Shown piece by piece: positions 33,932 through 42,090 of a stretch of DNA of 64,000 nucleotides (positions are counted from its first letter, which is position 1; every line of letters begins with the position of its first letter). Origin of the DNA: Anaerolinea sp. (lineage in GTDB: Bacteria > Chloroflexota > Anaerolineae > Anaerolineales > Anaerolineaceae). The stretch covers positions 62,001 to 126,000 of the forward strand of contig JARKPU010000022.1 of the NCBI GenBank assembly GCA_029975055.1. Direction: 5' to 3'. Position numbers and translations under genes: made by a program. The notes beneath the pieces are model-generated. The model saw nothing but the letters and a program-made list of their open reading frames with translations, had not been told where the DNA came from and made no database searches.

Positions 33932-35305
33932 TTACGCCTCCACCGCCACCTGCGGCAGGCGCTGGCGGATCGTCGCGATCGCTTCCTCGGGGTAGTCGTA
34001 ATCCTCGAGCTGGCCGGTCAGGTATTTGTTGTAGGCCGTCAGGTCGAAGTGCCCGTGCCCCGAAAGGTTGAAGAGAATCACCTTCTTCTCGCCGGTTTCC
34101 TTGCACTTGAGGGCCTCATCCACTGCCGTGCGGATGGCGTGCGCCGATTCGGGCGCCGGCAGGATGCCCTCCGTCTGGGCGAAGGCCACCGCAGCCTCAA
34201 AAGTGGAAAGCTGCTTCACCGCCACCGCTTCGATCAGCCCGGCGTCGTAGAGCGAGCAAAGCAGCGGGGCCATGCCGTGGTAGCGCAGCCCGCCGGCGTG
34301 AATGGCGGGGGGGATGAAATCATGCCCAAGGGTGTGCATCTTGACGATGGGGGCCATCTGCGCCGTATCGCCGTAGTCGAAGGCATACACGCCGCGCGTC
34401 AGCGAAGGCGCCGCGGTAGGTTCCACGGCGATCAAGCGCGTGCGCCGGCCGTTCTTGAGGTTCTCGCGCAAGAAAGGCAGGGCGATGCCGCCGAAGTTCG
34501 AGCCGCCCCCCACGCAGCCGATGACCATATCGGGGTATTCGCCCGCCATGTCCATCTGCTTGAGCGCCTCCTCGCCGATCACCGTCTGGTGCAGCAGCAC
34601 GTGGTTGAGCACCGAGCCGAGCGAGTATTTCTTCCTGCCCTCCGAAAGCGCCGCCACCTCCACCGCCTCCGAAATGGCGATGCCAAGCGAGCCGGGGCTG
34701 TCGGGGTGCTCGGCCAGGATGGCCTGCCCCGCGTGCGTGCGGTCAGACGGGCTGGCATAGACCTGCGCGCCGTAGGTTTCCATCAAGAAGCGGCGGTAGG
34801 GCTTCTGCTCGTAAGAGACCTTCACCATGTACACTTCCAGGTCGATATCGAAGAACTTGCAGGCCATCGAGAGCGCCGTGCCCCACTGACCGGCGCCCGT
34901 CTCGGTGGTCATGGCGTGCGTGCCCGCCACTTTATTGAAATACGCCTGGGCCAGCGCCGTGTTCGATTTATGGCTGCCCGAAGGCGAGGCGCCCTCGTAT
35001 TTATAGTAGATGTGCGCGGGCGTGCCGAGTTTCTTCTCCAATCGCAGCGCGCGCACCAGCGGCGTGGGCCGGTAGAGCTTGTAGGCCTCGCGCACCTCTT
35101 CCGGGATGGGAATGTAGCGCTCGGTGCTCACCTCCTGCAAGATGATTTCCATCGGGAAGATCATCGAGAGGAAGTCCGGCGTCACCGGCTCTTTGGTGCC
35201 GGGGTGCAGCACCGGCGCAGGGGGTACGGGACTGTCGGCGTTGATGTTGTACCAGTAGCGCGGGATATCGTTCTCGCCAAGCATGAAACGGGTCAGGTCA
35301 GACAT
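33932..35305 (-). CDS. trpB: TrpB2-type tryptophan synthase beta chain
   Basis: 457 residues; AGGAGGTGA precedes the ATG. It is longer than TrpB1 (about 400) and has the N-terminal extension of TrpB2 ([26 protein letters not shown], read in parts). The PLP lysine is Lys113 in [14 protein letters not shown]; the phosphate-binding loop is [11 protein letters not shown], and [10 protein letters not shown] carries the catalytic Glu region. It condenses indole with serine (or O-phosphoserine in some TrpB2) to tryptophan. No trpA or other trp gene is adjacent, so it may salvage indole. A T-box with a UGG specifier lies upstream, which ties expression to uncharged tRNA-Trp. Confidence 0.93.
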   Translation of the reverse strand: MSDLTRFMLGENDIPRYWYNINADSPVPPAPVLHPGTKEPVTPDFLSMIFPMEIILQEVSTERYIPIPEEVREAYKLYRPTPLVRALRLEKKLGTPAHIYYKYEGASPSGSHKSNTALAQAYFNKVAGTHAMTTETGAGQWGTALSMACKFFDIDLEVYMVKVSYEQKPYRRFLMETYGAQVYASPSDRTHAGQAILAEHPDSPGSLGIAISEAVEVAALSEGRKKYSLGSVLNHVLLHQTVIGEEALKQMDMAGEYPDMVIGCVGGGSNFGGIALPFLRENLKNGRRTRLIAVEPTAAPSLTRGVYAFDYGDTAQMAPIVKMHTLGHDFIPPAIHAGGLRYHGMAPLLCSLYDAGLIEAVAVKQLSTFEAAVAFAQTEGILPAPESAHAIRTAVDEALKCKETGEKKVILFNLSGHGHFDLTAYNKYLTGQLEDYDYPEEAIATIRQRLPQVAVEA

Positions 35306-35308
35306 GAT

Positions 35309-35440
35309 TCACCTCCTGTGGGTTGTGTAAGAATCGGTCAGGGTAATATCGGTTGAACCGGCAAAGCGCGGATCGAATCCGCGCGGGCTCCCATCGTTTC
35401 GGCGGGGCGGTGCAGCCCCTACGGCGGGTCGGGTGGTCAT
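35309..35440 (-). CDS. 43-codon small ORF between the T-box and trpB2
   Basis: MTTRPAVGAAPPRRNDGSPRG... begins at ATG 35440 with GGAGG 4 nt upstream, directly after the T-box terminator. Its TGA (35309-35311) is embedded in the trpB2 ribosome binding site, an arrangement suited to translational coupling. The codons run through a GTAGGGGC-type REP and a GCGCGGAT hairpin, so the ORF may be an accident of a repeat inserted into the leader. Protein not recognised. Confidence 0.35.
   Translation of the reverse strand: MTTRPAVGAAPPRRNDGSPRGFDPRFAGSTDITLTDSYTTHRR
35366..35421. repeat. REP-like doublet in the trpB2 leader
   Basis: GCGCGGAT/ATCCGCGC (35366-35373 and 35377-35384) and GGGGC/GCCCC followed by CTAC (about 35404-35421) form two small hairpins. 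The GTAGGGGC edge matches the REPs at 42351-42431. Confidence 0.5.
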
Positions 35441-35449
35441 GGTTCCTCC

Positions 35450-35770
35450 AAAATAAAAAGCGCGCTCGTCCGAACTAGGGACGAACGCGCGGTCCGTGGT
35501 GCCACCCGGTTTAGGCTGGTGAACGAAAAATCCCGTTGTGATGCACCAACGGGAAGCCAGCCTCACTCTTGCGGGTACGGTCGAAATGACGATACCCTTT
35601 GCCTGGATAACGGCGGCAGTTCCGGCGCGGGCTACTGGCGTTGGCTTTCGCCCTGCGACTCAGAGGTCCATTCTGCGCGGCTGTGCGGGCAGGTTTTCAC
35701 CGATCCCCTGCTCTCTGGTCCGTCCTGGCGGCGCGTACTCGTCCTCGTCAGCGTCTTTGGATATATGGTT
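35450..35770 (-). ncRNA. Tryptophan-specific T-box riboswitch
   Basis: Read on the minus strand, the leader has all main T-box parts. Stem I contains a GAGGACGAGTAC segment (K-turn-like) and a specifier loop with GAATGGACC, where UGG (35670-35668) is the Trp codon followed by the usual A. Stem III is TCCCGTTG/CAACGGGA (35531-35554). The T-box sequence GGGTGGCACCACGG is at 35507-35494; its UGGC would pair with GCCA, matching the G discriminator of bacterial tRNA-Trp. A terminator follows: GCGCGTTCGTCC, 7-nt loop, GGACGAGCGCGC (35490-35460), then TTTTTATTTT. Uncharged tRNA-Trp should favour the antiterminator and turn on trpB2. Confidence 0.92.
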
Positions 35771-35776
35771 GATGAG

Positions 35777-35804
35777 ATTATAAGACATTCGAGGCGAAAG
35801 TCAA
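35777..35804 (-). promoter_or_regulatory. Promoter of the T-box/trpB2 unit
   Basis: Minus-strand TTGACT (35804-35799) and TATAAT (35782-35777) are 16 nt apart, close to the sigma-70 consensus. Transcription would start near 35770, at the 5' edge of stem I. Confidence 0.8.
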
Positions 35805-35853
35805 GAGGACGGTTCACAAATTAACGGCAGTAACTGCTTTTCTCCCCGTAGGA

Positions 35854-35954
35854 ACGGGGCTTGTCCCCGTCTCTTCTGCCCTAAAAGCGCCCACGCATAC
35901 GCATCCTTATTCGCGTCCCTTCGTGTCCTTTCGCGGTTCATTTCTTAACCGCGA
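35854..35954. repeat. Intergenic hairpins upstream of T-box promoter
   Basis: Between the T-box promoter and the DinB-like gene, ACGGGG/CCCCGT (35854-35870) and TCGCGGTT/AACCGCGA (35931-35954) form hairpins. The second sits in repeated CGCGAA-rich sequence of the kind often seen as dispersed intergenic repeats. No gene is seen between 35805 and 35976. Confidence 0.45.
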
Positions 35955-35976
35955 ACGGACGTTAAGCGGTTTATTT

Positions 35977-36432
35977 CTACTTCCCCACCGCCTGCTCGAT
36001 ATCCCTCACCCGGTGATACGCCGAATGCCCGTCCAGGTCGCCGGGCCAGCCCGCATCACGCTCCTTGCCGCTGAACCACTCCTCCGGCGCCTCTCGCAGC
36101 GCCGCCAGAAGATCCGCCTGCACCTGCCGGTGCCACGCCAAAATTTCCTCCACCGGCCGGTCGCGCCAGCGCAGGTAAACGAGATGATTCCCCGCGCCAA
36201 TGTTCAACCCGCGCATTTCGGGCGGGCGGCGCTCTCCCCGGCAGGAGCGGATCACATCCGACTTCCAATAGACAATGTGCGCGAAGGCATCCTTCACCGT
36301 CCAGGGCTCCTTCGTCTCCGGGCGTGGAACGGGCTTTTGCCAATCCTCCGCGCTCAGGCTCATCGCCAGCCGGTCGAGCAGCTCAAACTCGCGGATTGCC
36401 CGCCCGATGACTTCCTCACGATGATGACGCAT
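35977..36432 (-). CDS. DinB-like (four-helix, ClbS/DUF1706-type) protein
   Basis: 151 residues. The N-terminal part (EEVIGRAIREFELLDRLAMSLSAEDW) and EPWTVKDAFAHIVYWK are typical of DinB-like four-helix proteins; candidate metal ligands are the His in AFAHIVYW, one in AWHRQVQ, and the pair in DGHSAYHRVRD. Relatives include thiol-dependent transferases, maleylpyruvate isomerases and self-protection hydrolases. It is the last gene of the molybdoenzyme operon, 15 nt after the MoaD-like gene. Role unknown. Confidence 0.8.
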   Translation of the reverse strand: MRHHREEVIGRAIREFELLDRLAMSLSAEDWQKPVPRPETKEPWTVKDAFAHIVYWKSDVIRSCRGERRPPEMRGLNIGAGNHLVYLRWRDRPVEEILAWHRQVQADLLAALREAPEEWFSGKERDAGWPGDLDGHSAYHRVRDIEQAVGK

Positions 36433-36447
36433 ACCGCCTCGCTTTCA

Positions 36448-36717
36448 TCAACCGGCGCCGCCGGTGATTGCCGGGATAAAATGCACCTCGCTGTCTTCCT
36501 TCACCTTCTGGCGCAGCCGCTGCCGGCTGACGGCCCCATCCACCACCACGGCCACGCCGGGCCGCAGCGAATCGCCCTCGCACAGGCGCGCGCGCACCCC
36601 GGGGAACTGCGCCTCCAGGCTGTCGATCACCTCGCGCACCGTCGCACCCGCAACCTGCGCACGTTCGATCCCGCCCGTCAGGTCGCGCAGCAGCGCCGGA
36701 ACCCACACGGTCGCCAC
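36448..36717 (-). CDS. MoaD/ThiS-like ubiquitin-fold sulfur carrier
   Basis: 89 residues: MATVWVPALLRDLTGG, then VREVIDSLEAQFPGVRARL, VAVVVDGAV and VHFIPAITGGAG. The ubiquitin-like pattern is clear. Sulfur carriers normally end in GG; here two residues (AG) follow, so processing would be needed or the protein acts differently. It lies 4 nt after the molybdenum-binding subunit gene, so a role in cofactor supply or sulfuration of that enzyme is likely but inferred. Confidence 0.82.
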   Translation of the reverse strand: MATVWVPALLRDLTGGIERAQVAGATVREVIDSLEAQFPGVRARLCEGDSLRPGVAVVVDGAVSRQRLRQKVKEDSEVHFIPAITGGAG

Positions 36718-36721
36718 GCGC

Positions 36722-38971
36722 TCACGCCTTCCCCAGCGCCTCGAGCACCCGCGCCGGGCTCATCGGCAGCGTCGTCAGGCGCACCCCCACCGCGCGGTAA
36801 ATCGCGTTGGCAATCGCTGCCGGCGGCGGGACGATGGGCACCTCACCCACCCCGCGCACCCCATAGGGATGCCCCGGGTTGGGCACCTCCACAATCACCG
36901 TCTCGATGGCGGGCAAATCCAGGCTGGTGGGCATGCGGTAATCCAACAGGCTGGCGTTGGCCAGGCGGCCCTGAGCATCGTAATAATAACCTTCGCTCAG
37001 GCCCCAGCCCACGCCCTGCGCCACCCCGCCTTGAATCTGCCCCTCCACATACGCCGGGTGGACGGCCTTGCCCACGTCCTGCACGGCGGTGTAACGCAAA
37101 ATATCCACCTTGCCCGTCTCAGGGTCCACCTCCACATCCACGATGTGCGCGGCGAAAGCCGGGCCCCACGTCTCAGGCTGGACGGACACCGACGCCACCA
37201 CCGCCCCGCCCGTCTCGTCCATCTTGCCCGCCAGTTCCGCAAAACTCAGGCGCTGCCCGCCGCAGGAAAAGACCCCGCCCTCGTAAGTCACCTGGCCGGG
37301 TTCAACATCCCACAACTGCGCGGCCCGTTCGCAGAGCAGGCCGATCAGCCGCCTGCCCAGCTCATAGACGGCCCAGCCCGTGGCGAAGGTCGTCCGGCTG
37401 CCGTAGGTGCCCTCGGTGTAGCCCACCGTGTCGGTATCCGCCACCTGCGGGCGAATCGATTCGACGGGAATCTGCAGCGTCTCGGCCAGCTGCATCGAGA
37501 TCGAAGCGCGCGAGCCGCCGATATCCACGCTGCCTTCCACCAGGTTCACGCTGCCATCCGAGTTGACCGATGCCGACGCGCTGGATTTGCCCCCATAATT
37601 GCCCCACGAGCCGGCCGCCACCCCCCGCCCGCGGAACTTCCCCGGCAGCGGGGCGCGGTAATGCGGGTGGTTCCTGGCCGCTTCGAGCACTTCCACGCAG
37701 CCAATGCGCCCATAGGCCACCCCGTCGGCCTTGCGGTCGCCCTCTTTGGCGGCGTTGAGCAGGCGCAGGTCGAGCGGGTCCATGCCGAGCTTCTCGGCCA
37801 GCTCGTCGATCACCACTTCGGCGGCAAAGGCGGCGTTCGTCCCGCCCGGGGCGCGGTACGCCGCCGCCGGGGGCTTGTTGACCACCACATCGTAGCCATC
37901 GAGCAGCACGTTTTCGATGGCATACGGCCCAAAGATCACACCCATCCCCGAAGTCACCGGCGAACCGGGGAAGGCCCCGGCCTCGTAAGCCAGCCAGGCC
38001 TGCGCGGCGGTGATGCGCCCGTCTTTGCGCGCGCCCATCTTGACGCGGATGACCGAGCCGGAAGTCGGCCCGGTGGCCGAAAGCACATCGGCGTGGTTCA
38101 TCGTCAGGCGCACGGGCTTGTGCCCGCTCTTCTTCGAGAGCAGTGCCGCCAGCGGCTCGAGGTAAACGTTGTTCTTCCCGCCAAACCCGCCGCCGATCTC
38201 CATTGGCACCACTTTGATCTGCGCCACGGGCACATCGAGAATATCTTTGAGCTGGTCGCGTACGCCAAAGGAGCCTTGCGTGCTGCACCAGATGGTGATG
38301 CGCCCATCCTGGTTGTAGAGCGCGGTGGCGTTCTGCGGCTCGATATACCCCTGGTGGACGGTGGCGGTGTGGAACTCGCGCTCCACCGTCACAGCCGCCT
38401 CTTGGAAGCCGCGCTCCACGTCGCCCTTTTTCGTCTGGTGGTGCGCTGCCACGTTGGTGAGCGCGCTGCCCTTCTCGCCAAGCTCATCGGTGCGCAAGTC
38501 TCGCAGCAAGATGGGCGCATCGGCTTGCATCGCCTGGAGCACATCCAGCACGGGCGGCAGCACCTCGTAATTCACGCGGATCAGCTTCACCGCCTCCTGG
38601 GCGATGTGCACGCTGGCAGCGGCCACCACCGCCACGGCATGCCCGTAGTAGAGCGCCTTCTCGCGCGCCAGGATGTTCCAGCTCTGGTAGCGGGTGTTGA
38701 CCGAACCCTCGCCCAGGCTGGCCACTTTGGCTTCCACGTCGGGCAGATCCGCCGCCGTCACCACCGCCTTCACGCCCGGCAGGGCTTCGGCGGCGCTTGT
38801 GTCGATGGATAAAATGCGCGCGTGGGCGTGCGGGCTGCGCAGCACCGCGCCGTAGAGCATCCCCGGCAGGCGCAGATCGGCCCCGTAGAGCGCCCGCCCG
38901 GTCACCTTATCGGCCCCGTCGGGGCGCAGCGGGCGCGTGCCGATCACCCGGTACGTTTCTTTCTCGTTCAT
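36722..38971 (-). CDS. Xanthine dehydrogenase family molybdopterin-binding subunit
   Basis: 749 residues, full length for the large subunit. Typical parts are RPLRPDGADKVTGRALYGADL at the start, LRSPHAHARI, HQGYIEPQNATA, the Mo-binding EIGGGFGGKN, AYRAPGGTNAAFAAE, and near the C-terminus GVRGVGEVPIVPP with the catalytic Glu. It hydroxylates a heterocycle or aldehyde with water as oxygen source. The substrate cannot be read from the sequence. Its start overlaps the Fe-S subunit gene (ATGA), and a MoaD-like gene follows. Confidence 0.93.
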   Translation of the reverse strand: MNEKETYRVIGTRPLRPDGADKVTGRALYGADLRLPGMLYGAVLRSPHAHARILSIDTSAAEALPGVKAVVTAADLPDVEAKVASLGEGSVNTRYQSWNILAREKALYYGHAVAVVAAASVHIAQEAVKLIRVNYEVLPPVLDVLQAMQADAPILLRDLRTDELGEKGSALTNVAAHHQTKKGDVERGFQEAAVTVEREFHTATVHQGYIEPQNATALYNQDGRITIWCSTQGSFGVRDQLKDILDVPVAQIKVVPMEIGGGFGGKNNVYLEPLAALLSKKSGHKPVRLTMNHADVLSATGPTSGSVIRVKMGARKDGRITAAQAWLAYEAGAFPGSPVTSGMGVIFGPYAIENVLLDGYDVVVNKPPAAAYRAPGGTNAAFAAEVVIDELAEKLGMDPLDLRLLNAAKEGDRKADGVAYGRIGCVEVLEAARNHPHYRAPLPGKFRGRGVAAGSWGNYGGKSSASASVNSDGSVNLVEGSVDIGGSRASISMQLAETLQIPVESIRPQVADTDTVGYTEGTYGSRTTFATGWAVYELGRRLIGLLCERAAQLWDVEPGQVTYEGGVFSCGGQRLSFAELAGKMDETGGAVVASVSVQPETWGPAFAAHIVDVEVDPETGKVDILRYTAVQDVGKAVHPAYVEGQIQGGVAQGVGWGLSEGYYYDAQGRLANASLLDYRMPTSLDLPAIETVIVEVPNPGHPYGVRGVGEVPIVPPPAAIANAIYRAVGVRLTTLPMSPARVLEALGKA

Positions 38972-39474
38972 GGCACCCTCACTTCGCCAGACGCTTTCTC
39001 GCGCAGGCAGGCGGCGGCGTCAAGCACCGCGGCGATGATCTTATCATACCCCGTGCAGCGGCACAAATTGCCCGCCATCCAGCGGCGCACCTCTTGCTCG
39101 CTTGGCCGGGGGTTGCGCTGCAGCAGCGCATACGCCGAGACGATGAAACCCGGCGTGCAAATGCCGCATTGCAGCGCGGCGTGCTCGAGGAACTTCTGTT
39201 GCAGCAGGTGCAGCCCCTCGGCCGGGGCGATGCCCTCCACGGTGAGGATGCTCTTGCCCTCGGCTTCCACCGCCAGCACCAGGCAGGAATTCACCAGCAC
39301 CCCATCCAGGAGAACGCTGCAGGCTCCGCAGTTGCCGTTGTTGCAGCATTCCTTCGCGCCGGTGAAGCCCAGCTCCATGCGCAGCACCTCCAGCAGGCTC
39401 TGGCGCGGCTCGCACAAAAAGGTCACTTCTTCTCCATTGATCCGTGTGTGGACGGTCACTTTGCCCGGTGTCAT
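38968..39474 (-). CDS. (2Fe-2S)-binding subunit of the xanthine dehydrogenase-type enzyme
   Basis: 168 residues with both [2Fe-2S] sites: the plant-ferredoxin-type CCNNGNCGAC ... C (first cluster) and the helical C-terminal site CGICTPG ... LCRCTGYDKI. It carries electrons from the Mo centre to the FAD subunit. It overlaps both neighbours by 4 nt, so the three subunits are translationally coupled. Confidence 0.95.
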   Translation of the reverse strand: MTPGKVTVHTRINGEEVTFLCEPRQSLLEVLRMELGFTGAKECCNNGNCGACSVLLDGVLVNSCLVLAVEAEGKSILTVEGIAPAEGLHLLQQKFLEHAALQCGICTPGFIVSAYALLQRNPRPSEQEVRRWMAGNLCRCTGYDKIIAAVLDAAACLREKASGEVRVP

Positions 39475-40355
39475 GCGTCACCTCCGCGGCTTGCCCGTTG
39501 GTAGGCGGTTTCGAGCGCGCGGCGAACCAGCACTCCCGAAAGGTGGCGGCGCTGGGCCGCCGTGCCGCGCATATCGTCGATCGGCCTCGCGGCCTCGCGG
39601 GCCAGCCTGCCCGCCTCTTCAAAGGCTTCGAGCGTGGGAGCTTTGCCCACCAGCGAAGCCCCCGCCTCGCGCACCAGCAGCGGCGTGGGGGCCACCGCCC
39701 CCAGCGCCACGCGCGCCTCGATGATGCGCGCCGGGCTGCCCGCCAGCCGCAGCGAAGCCCCCGCCCCCGCCACGGCGATGTCCATCTCGTTGCGCGGGGT
39801 AAAGCGCACGTAATGCGCCCCAAAACCTTCCGGTTCGGGCGGCAAACGCAGCGCCAGCAGGAACTCACCCGGCTGCAGGGCCGTCTGGCCGGGGCCGGTG
39901 CAGAAATCCTCGGCGGGCAGCTCGCGCTCGCCCTGCGGCCCAGTGATGAGGCAGGCCGCGCGGTGCACAATCAACGCAGGGATCGTATCGGCCGCGGGCG
40001 AGGCATTGCACAGGTTGCCCCCCAGCGTGGCCCGCCCTTGAATCTGCGTGCCCCCCACCAGCCCGGCGGCGGCGGCCAGCCCGGGGTAAATGCCCGCCGC
40101 GTTCAGAAACCCCACCATGCGGTAACAGGGCACGGCCGCGCCCACCAGCAGCCCGGTTTGGAGGTCAAACTCCAGCCGGTTGGCTTCGGGGATGGCCTTG
40201 ATATCCACCACCAGGTCCACCTCGCGGCGGCCCTCGCGCAGCTGGACGATCAAATCGGTGCCGCCGGCCAGCACCCTGGCCCGGCCGTTTCGCGCGGCCA
40301 GCGCCTCCACCGCCTCGCGGACGCTGCTCGCCGAAAGATACTCAAATGCGCGCAT
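39471..40355 (-). CDS. FAD-binding subunit of the xanthine dehydrogenase-type enzyme
   Basis: 294 residues from ATG 40355, with AGGAG upstream; the longer frame to 40433 runs through a repeat. FAD-binding features of the CoxM family are VLAGGTDLIVQLREG, ATLGGNLCNASPAADTIPAL and the C-terminal region GAVAPTPLLV. It is the first gene of a five-gene minus-strand unit: FAD, Fe-S, Mo subunit, MoaD-like, DinB-like. Confidence 0.93.
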   Translation of the reverse strand: MRAFEYLSASSVREAVEALAARNGRARVLAGGTDLIVQLREGRREVDLVVDIKAIPEANRLEFDLQTGLLVGAAVPCYRMVGFLNAAGIYPGLAAAAGLVGGTQIQGRATLGGNLCNASPAADTIPALIVHRAACLITGPQGERELPAEDFCTGPGQTALQPGEFLLALRLPPEPEGFGAHYVRFTPRNEMDIAVAGAGASLRLAGSPARIIEARVALGAVAPTPLLVREAGASLVGKAPTLEAFEEAGRLAREAARPIDDMRGTAAQRRHLSGVLVRRALETAYQRASRGGDA

Positions 40356-40406
40356 GTTCGCTCCTGTTATGACTTCGATGCTCTTGCCTGGATCGTGCGT
40401 ATCTTT

Positions 40407-40444
40407 TTCTGTAAATTGTGGGCCAAGCCCCACAATTTACAGAA
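40407..40444. repeat. Hairpin repeat, family A copy 2
   Basis: TTCTGTAAATTGTGGG (40407-40422) and CCCACAATTTACAGAA (40429-40444) form a perfect 16-bp stem around CCAAGC. It lies between the predicted promoter and the first gene of the molybdoenzyme operon, so here it is in a 5' leader and could act as an attenuator. Confidence 0.75.
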
Positions 40445-40491
40445 TAATTGAAACCCTTTCCTCGCCTGGAACAATCAAGACAACCTCGATC

Positions 40492-40521
40492 ATTATAATA
40501 TATCGGGCAGCCGCCCACCAA
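40492..40521 (-). promoter_or_regulatory. Candidate promoter of the molybdoenzyme operon
   Basis: Minus-strand TTGGTG (40521-40516) and TATAAT (40497-40492) with 18-nt spacing. The leader would be about 130 nt and contain the family A hairpin. Confidence 0.5.
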
Positions 40522-40612
40522 CAGCCTGATCGCCCGAGCGCCCGACCCGCTCCCTTCGTGATAAAATCCACCATACCGGTATACAATCCATCGTTGCCGC
40601 GCGGAGGCGCCT

Positions 40613-41206
40613 GTGTTTCACAACCTGTTTGACTGGTTCCCGAACACGCTGTTCTCATCGATCTACGCGCTGGTGTTCTTCGGGGTGTTCATTCTCGATA
40701 ACACCCTGCCGCGGCTCTTCGCGCGCGGCGCGCCCGCGCCGGTGGTGAGGCGCGACCGCGGCTCGTTTCAGCTAATCCAGCTGGCCGGGATTGTGGCAAT
40801 CTTCGGCGGGGGCCTGTTGCGCTACTGGCGCGCGGGGCTGCTGCCGGTGTGGGCGCAGTGGGCCGGTCTGGGGCTGGCGGTGGCCGGGCTGGCCTTTCGA
40901 GAGTGGGCGGTAGTGCGGCTGGGGAGGTTCTTCTCGCGCACCGTGCAGGTGGAGGCGGGCCACCGGCTCATCGTTGACGGGCCGTACCGCTTCGTGCGCC
41001 ACCCGGCTTATTCGGGCATGCTTGCCATCTATGTGGGGCTGGTGCTGGCGCTTGGCACCTGGGCCGGGGCGCTGCTGGCGCTGGCGGCCGTCTTTGCGGC
41101 CACGGCTCAGCGCATTCACATCGAAGAGCAGGTGTTGATCGAAGCCTTCGGCGACGAATACCGCGACTATATGCGCCGCACCTGGCGGCTGCTGCCGGGC
41201 TGGTAG
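40613..41206 (+). CDS. Isoprenylcysteine carboxyl methyltransferase (ICMT)-family membrane protein
   Basis: 197 residues from GTG 40613, with GGAGG 6 nt upstream. Four or five hydrophobic helices are followed by the ICMT/PEMT signature: VDGPYRFVRHPAYSGML binds the methyl donor region, and EEQVLIEAFGDEYRDYMRRTWRLLPGW closes the protein. Bacterial members are membrane methyltransferases of mostly unknown substrate. A TATACAAT at 40579-40586 may serve as the -10 box. Confidence 0.85.
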   Translation: MFHNLFDWFPNTLFSSIYALVFFGVFILDNTLPRLFARGAPAPVVRRDRGSFQLIQLAGIVAIFGGGLLRYWRAGLLPVWAQWAGLGLAVAGLAFREWAVVRLGRFFSRTVQVEAGHRLIVDGPYRFVRHPAYSGMLAIYVGLVLALGTWAGALLALAAVFAATAQRIHIEEQVLIEAFGDEYRDYMRRTWRLLPGW

Positions 41207-41216
41207 GCAGAGAAAG

Positions 41217-41714
41217 GTGAGAGCATTGACGGCGTTCGTAGAATCGATGCGAAACGGCGGGGCGCACGAGCGCCTGAACCGCATGGCGGGCTCATGGCGC
41301 GGGGTGACGCGCACGTGGTTCGAACCGGGCAAGCTGGCCGATGAAAGCCCCACCGAGGGCTATATTCACCCCTATCTGAACGGGCGCTTCTTGCTCTATG
41401 AATACCAGGGCACGCTGCAAGGCGAGAAGATGCAAGGAACGATGCTCATCGGCTGCAATTTGCAGACGGGGCAGTTCGAGGTGACCTGGGTGGATAACCT
41501 GCACATGGGCACCGGCATGATGTTCTCGGTTGGCGAAGGGGCCGCTGAGGGCTTTTCGGTGCTGGGCAGCTACCCGGCTGAGGCCGGCCCGCCCTGGGGC
41601 TGGCGCACGGTCTTCGAGCAGCCCGCGCCGGATGAGTTGATCATCCGCGCGTATAACATCCCGCCGGAGAGCGATGAAGCGCTGGCCATCGAGACGGTGT
41701 ACCGGCGGGAGTGA
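41217..41714 (+). CDS. DUF1579-like protein
   Basis: 165 residues from GTG 41217; TTG 41226 is another possible start because AGGTGAG precedes it. The sequence HERLNRMAGSWRGVTRTWFEPGKLADESPTEG, read in parts, then LNGRFLLYEYQG and IGCNLQTGQFEVTWVDNLHMGTGMM, matches the lipocalin-like DUF1579 type. Function unknown. It follows the ICMT gene by 10 nt and precedes an ABM-like gene by 27 nt. Confidence 0.75.
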   Translation: MRALTAFVESMRNGGAHERLNRMAGSWRGVTRTWFEPGKLADESPTEGYIHPYLNGRFLLYEYQGTLQGEKMQGTMLIGCNLQTGQFEVTWVDNLHMGTGMMFSVGEGAAEGFSVLGSYPAEAGPPWGWRTVFEQPAPDELIIRAYNIPPESDEALAIETVYRRE

Positions 41715-41741
41715 ACAGAAGCGTGGTTCGAGGAGGTTGAG

Positions 41742-42059
41742 ATGATTGGGCGCATCTGGCATGGGTGGACATTGCCTGAAAACGCGGACGCATATGACGA
41801 GCTGCTGAGGAGCGAAATCTTCACCGGCATTCAAAACCGGAGCATCCCCGGCTACCGGGGAATCAACCTGTTCCGGCGCGACGCAGGCAGCGAGGTGGAG
41901 TTCGTGACGATCATGTGGTTCGAGTCGCTGGAGGATGTGCGCGCCTTCGCGGGGGAAGATTATGAGGCAGCGGTGGTTCCGCCCAAGGCGCGGCAGCTGC
42001 TGGCGCATTTCGATGCGCGTTCGCAGCATTACGAGGTGCGGGCGGATTTGAAGAAGTAA
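41742..42059 (+). CDS. Antibiotic biosynthesis monooxygenase-like (dimeric alpha/beta barrel) protein
   Basis: 105 residues, GGAGG 5 nt before the ATG. It begins MIGRIWHGWTLPENADAYDELL and has GYRGINLFRRDAGSEVEFVTIMWFESLEDVRAFAGED, in segments, the pattern of ferredoxin-like ABM proteins. Such proteins bind or oxidise small aromatic or haem-like ligands, or are plain stress proteins. Third gene of a small plus-strand run. Confidence 0.8.
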   Translation: MIGRIWHGWTLPENADAYDELLRSEIFTGIQNRSIPGYRGINLFRRDAGSEVEFVTIMWFESLEDVRAFAGEDYEAAVVPPKARQLLAHFDARSQHYEVRADLKK

Positions 42060-42090
42060 CTGCTTGCCCGGGTCATTCATCCGATTTGCA

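Noticed and set aside
36464..38812. 782-codon plus-strand frame antisense to the molybdenum subunit gene
   Set aside because: The opposite strand has the full xanthine dehydrogenase-type motifs; this frame has no recognisable domain.
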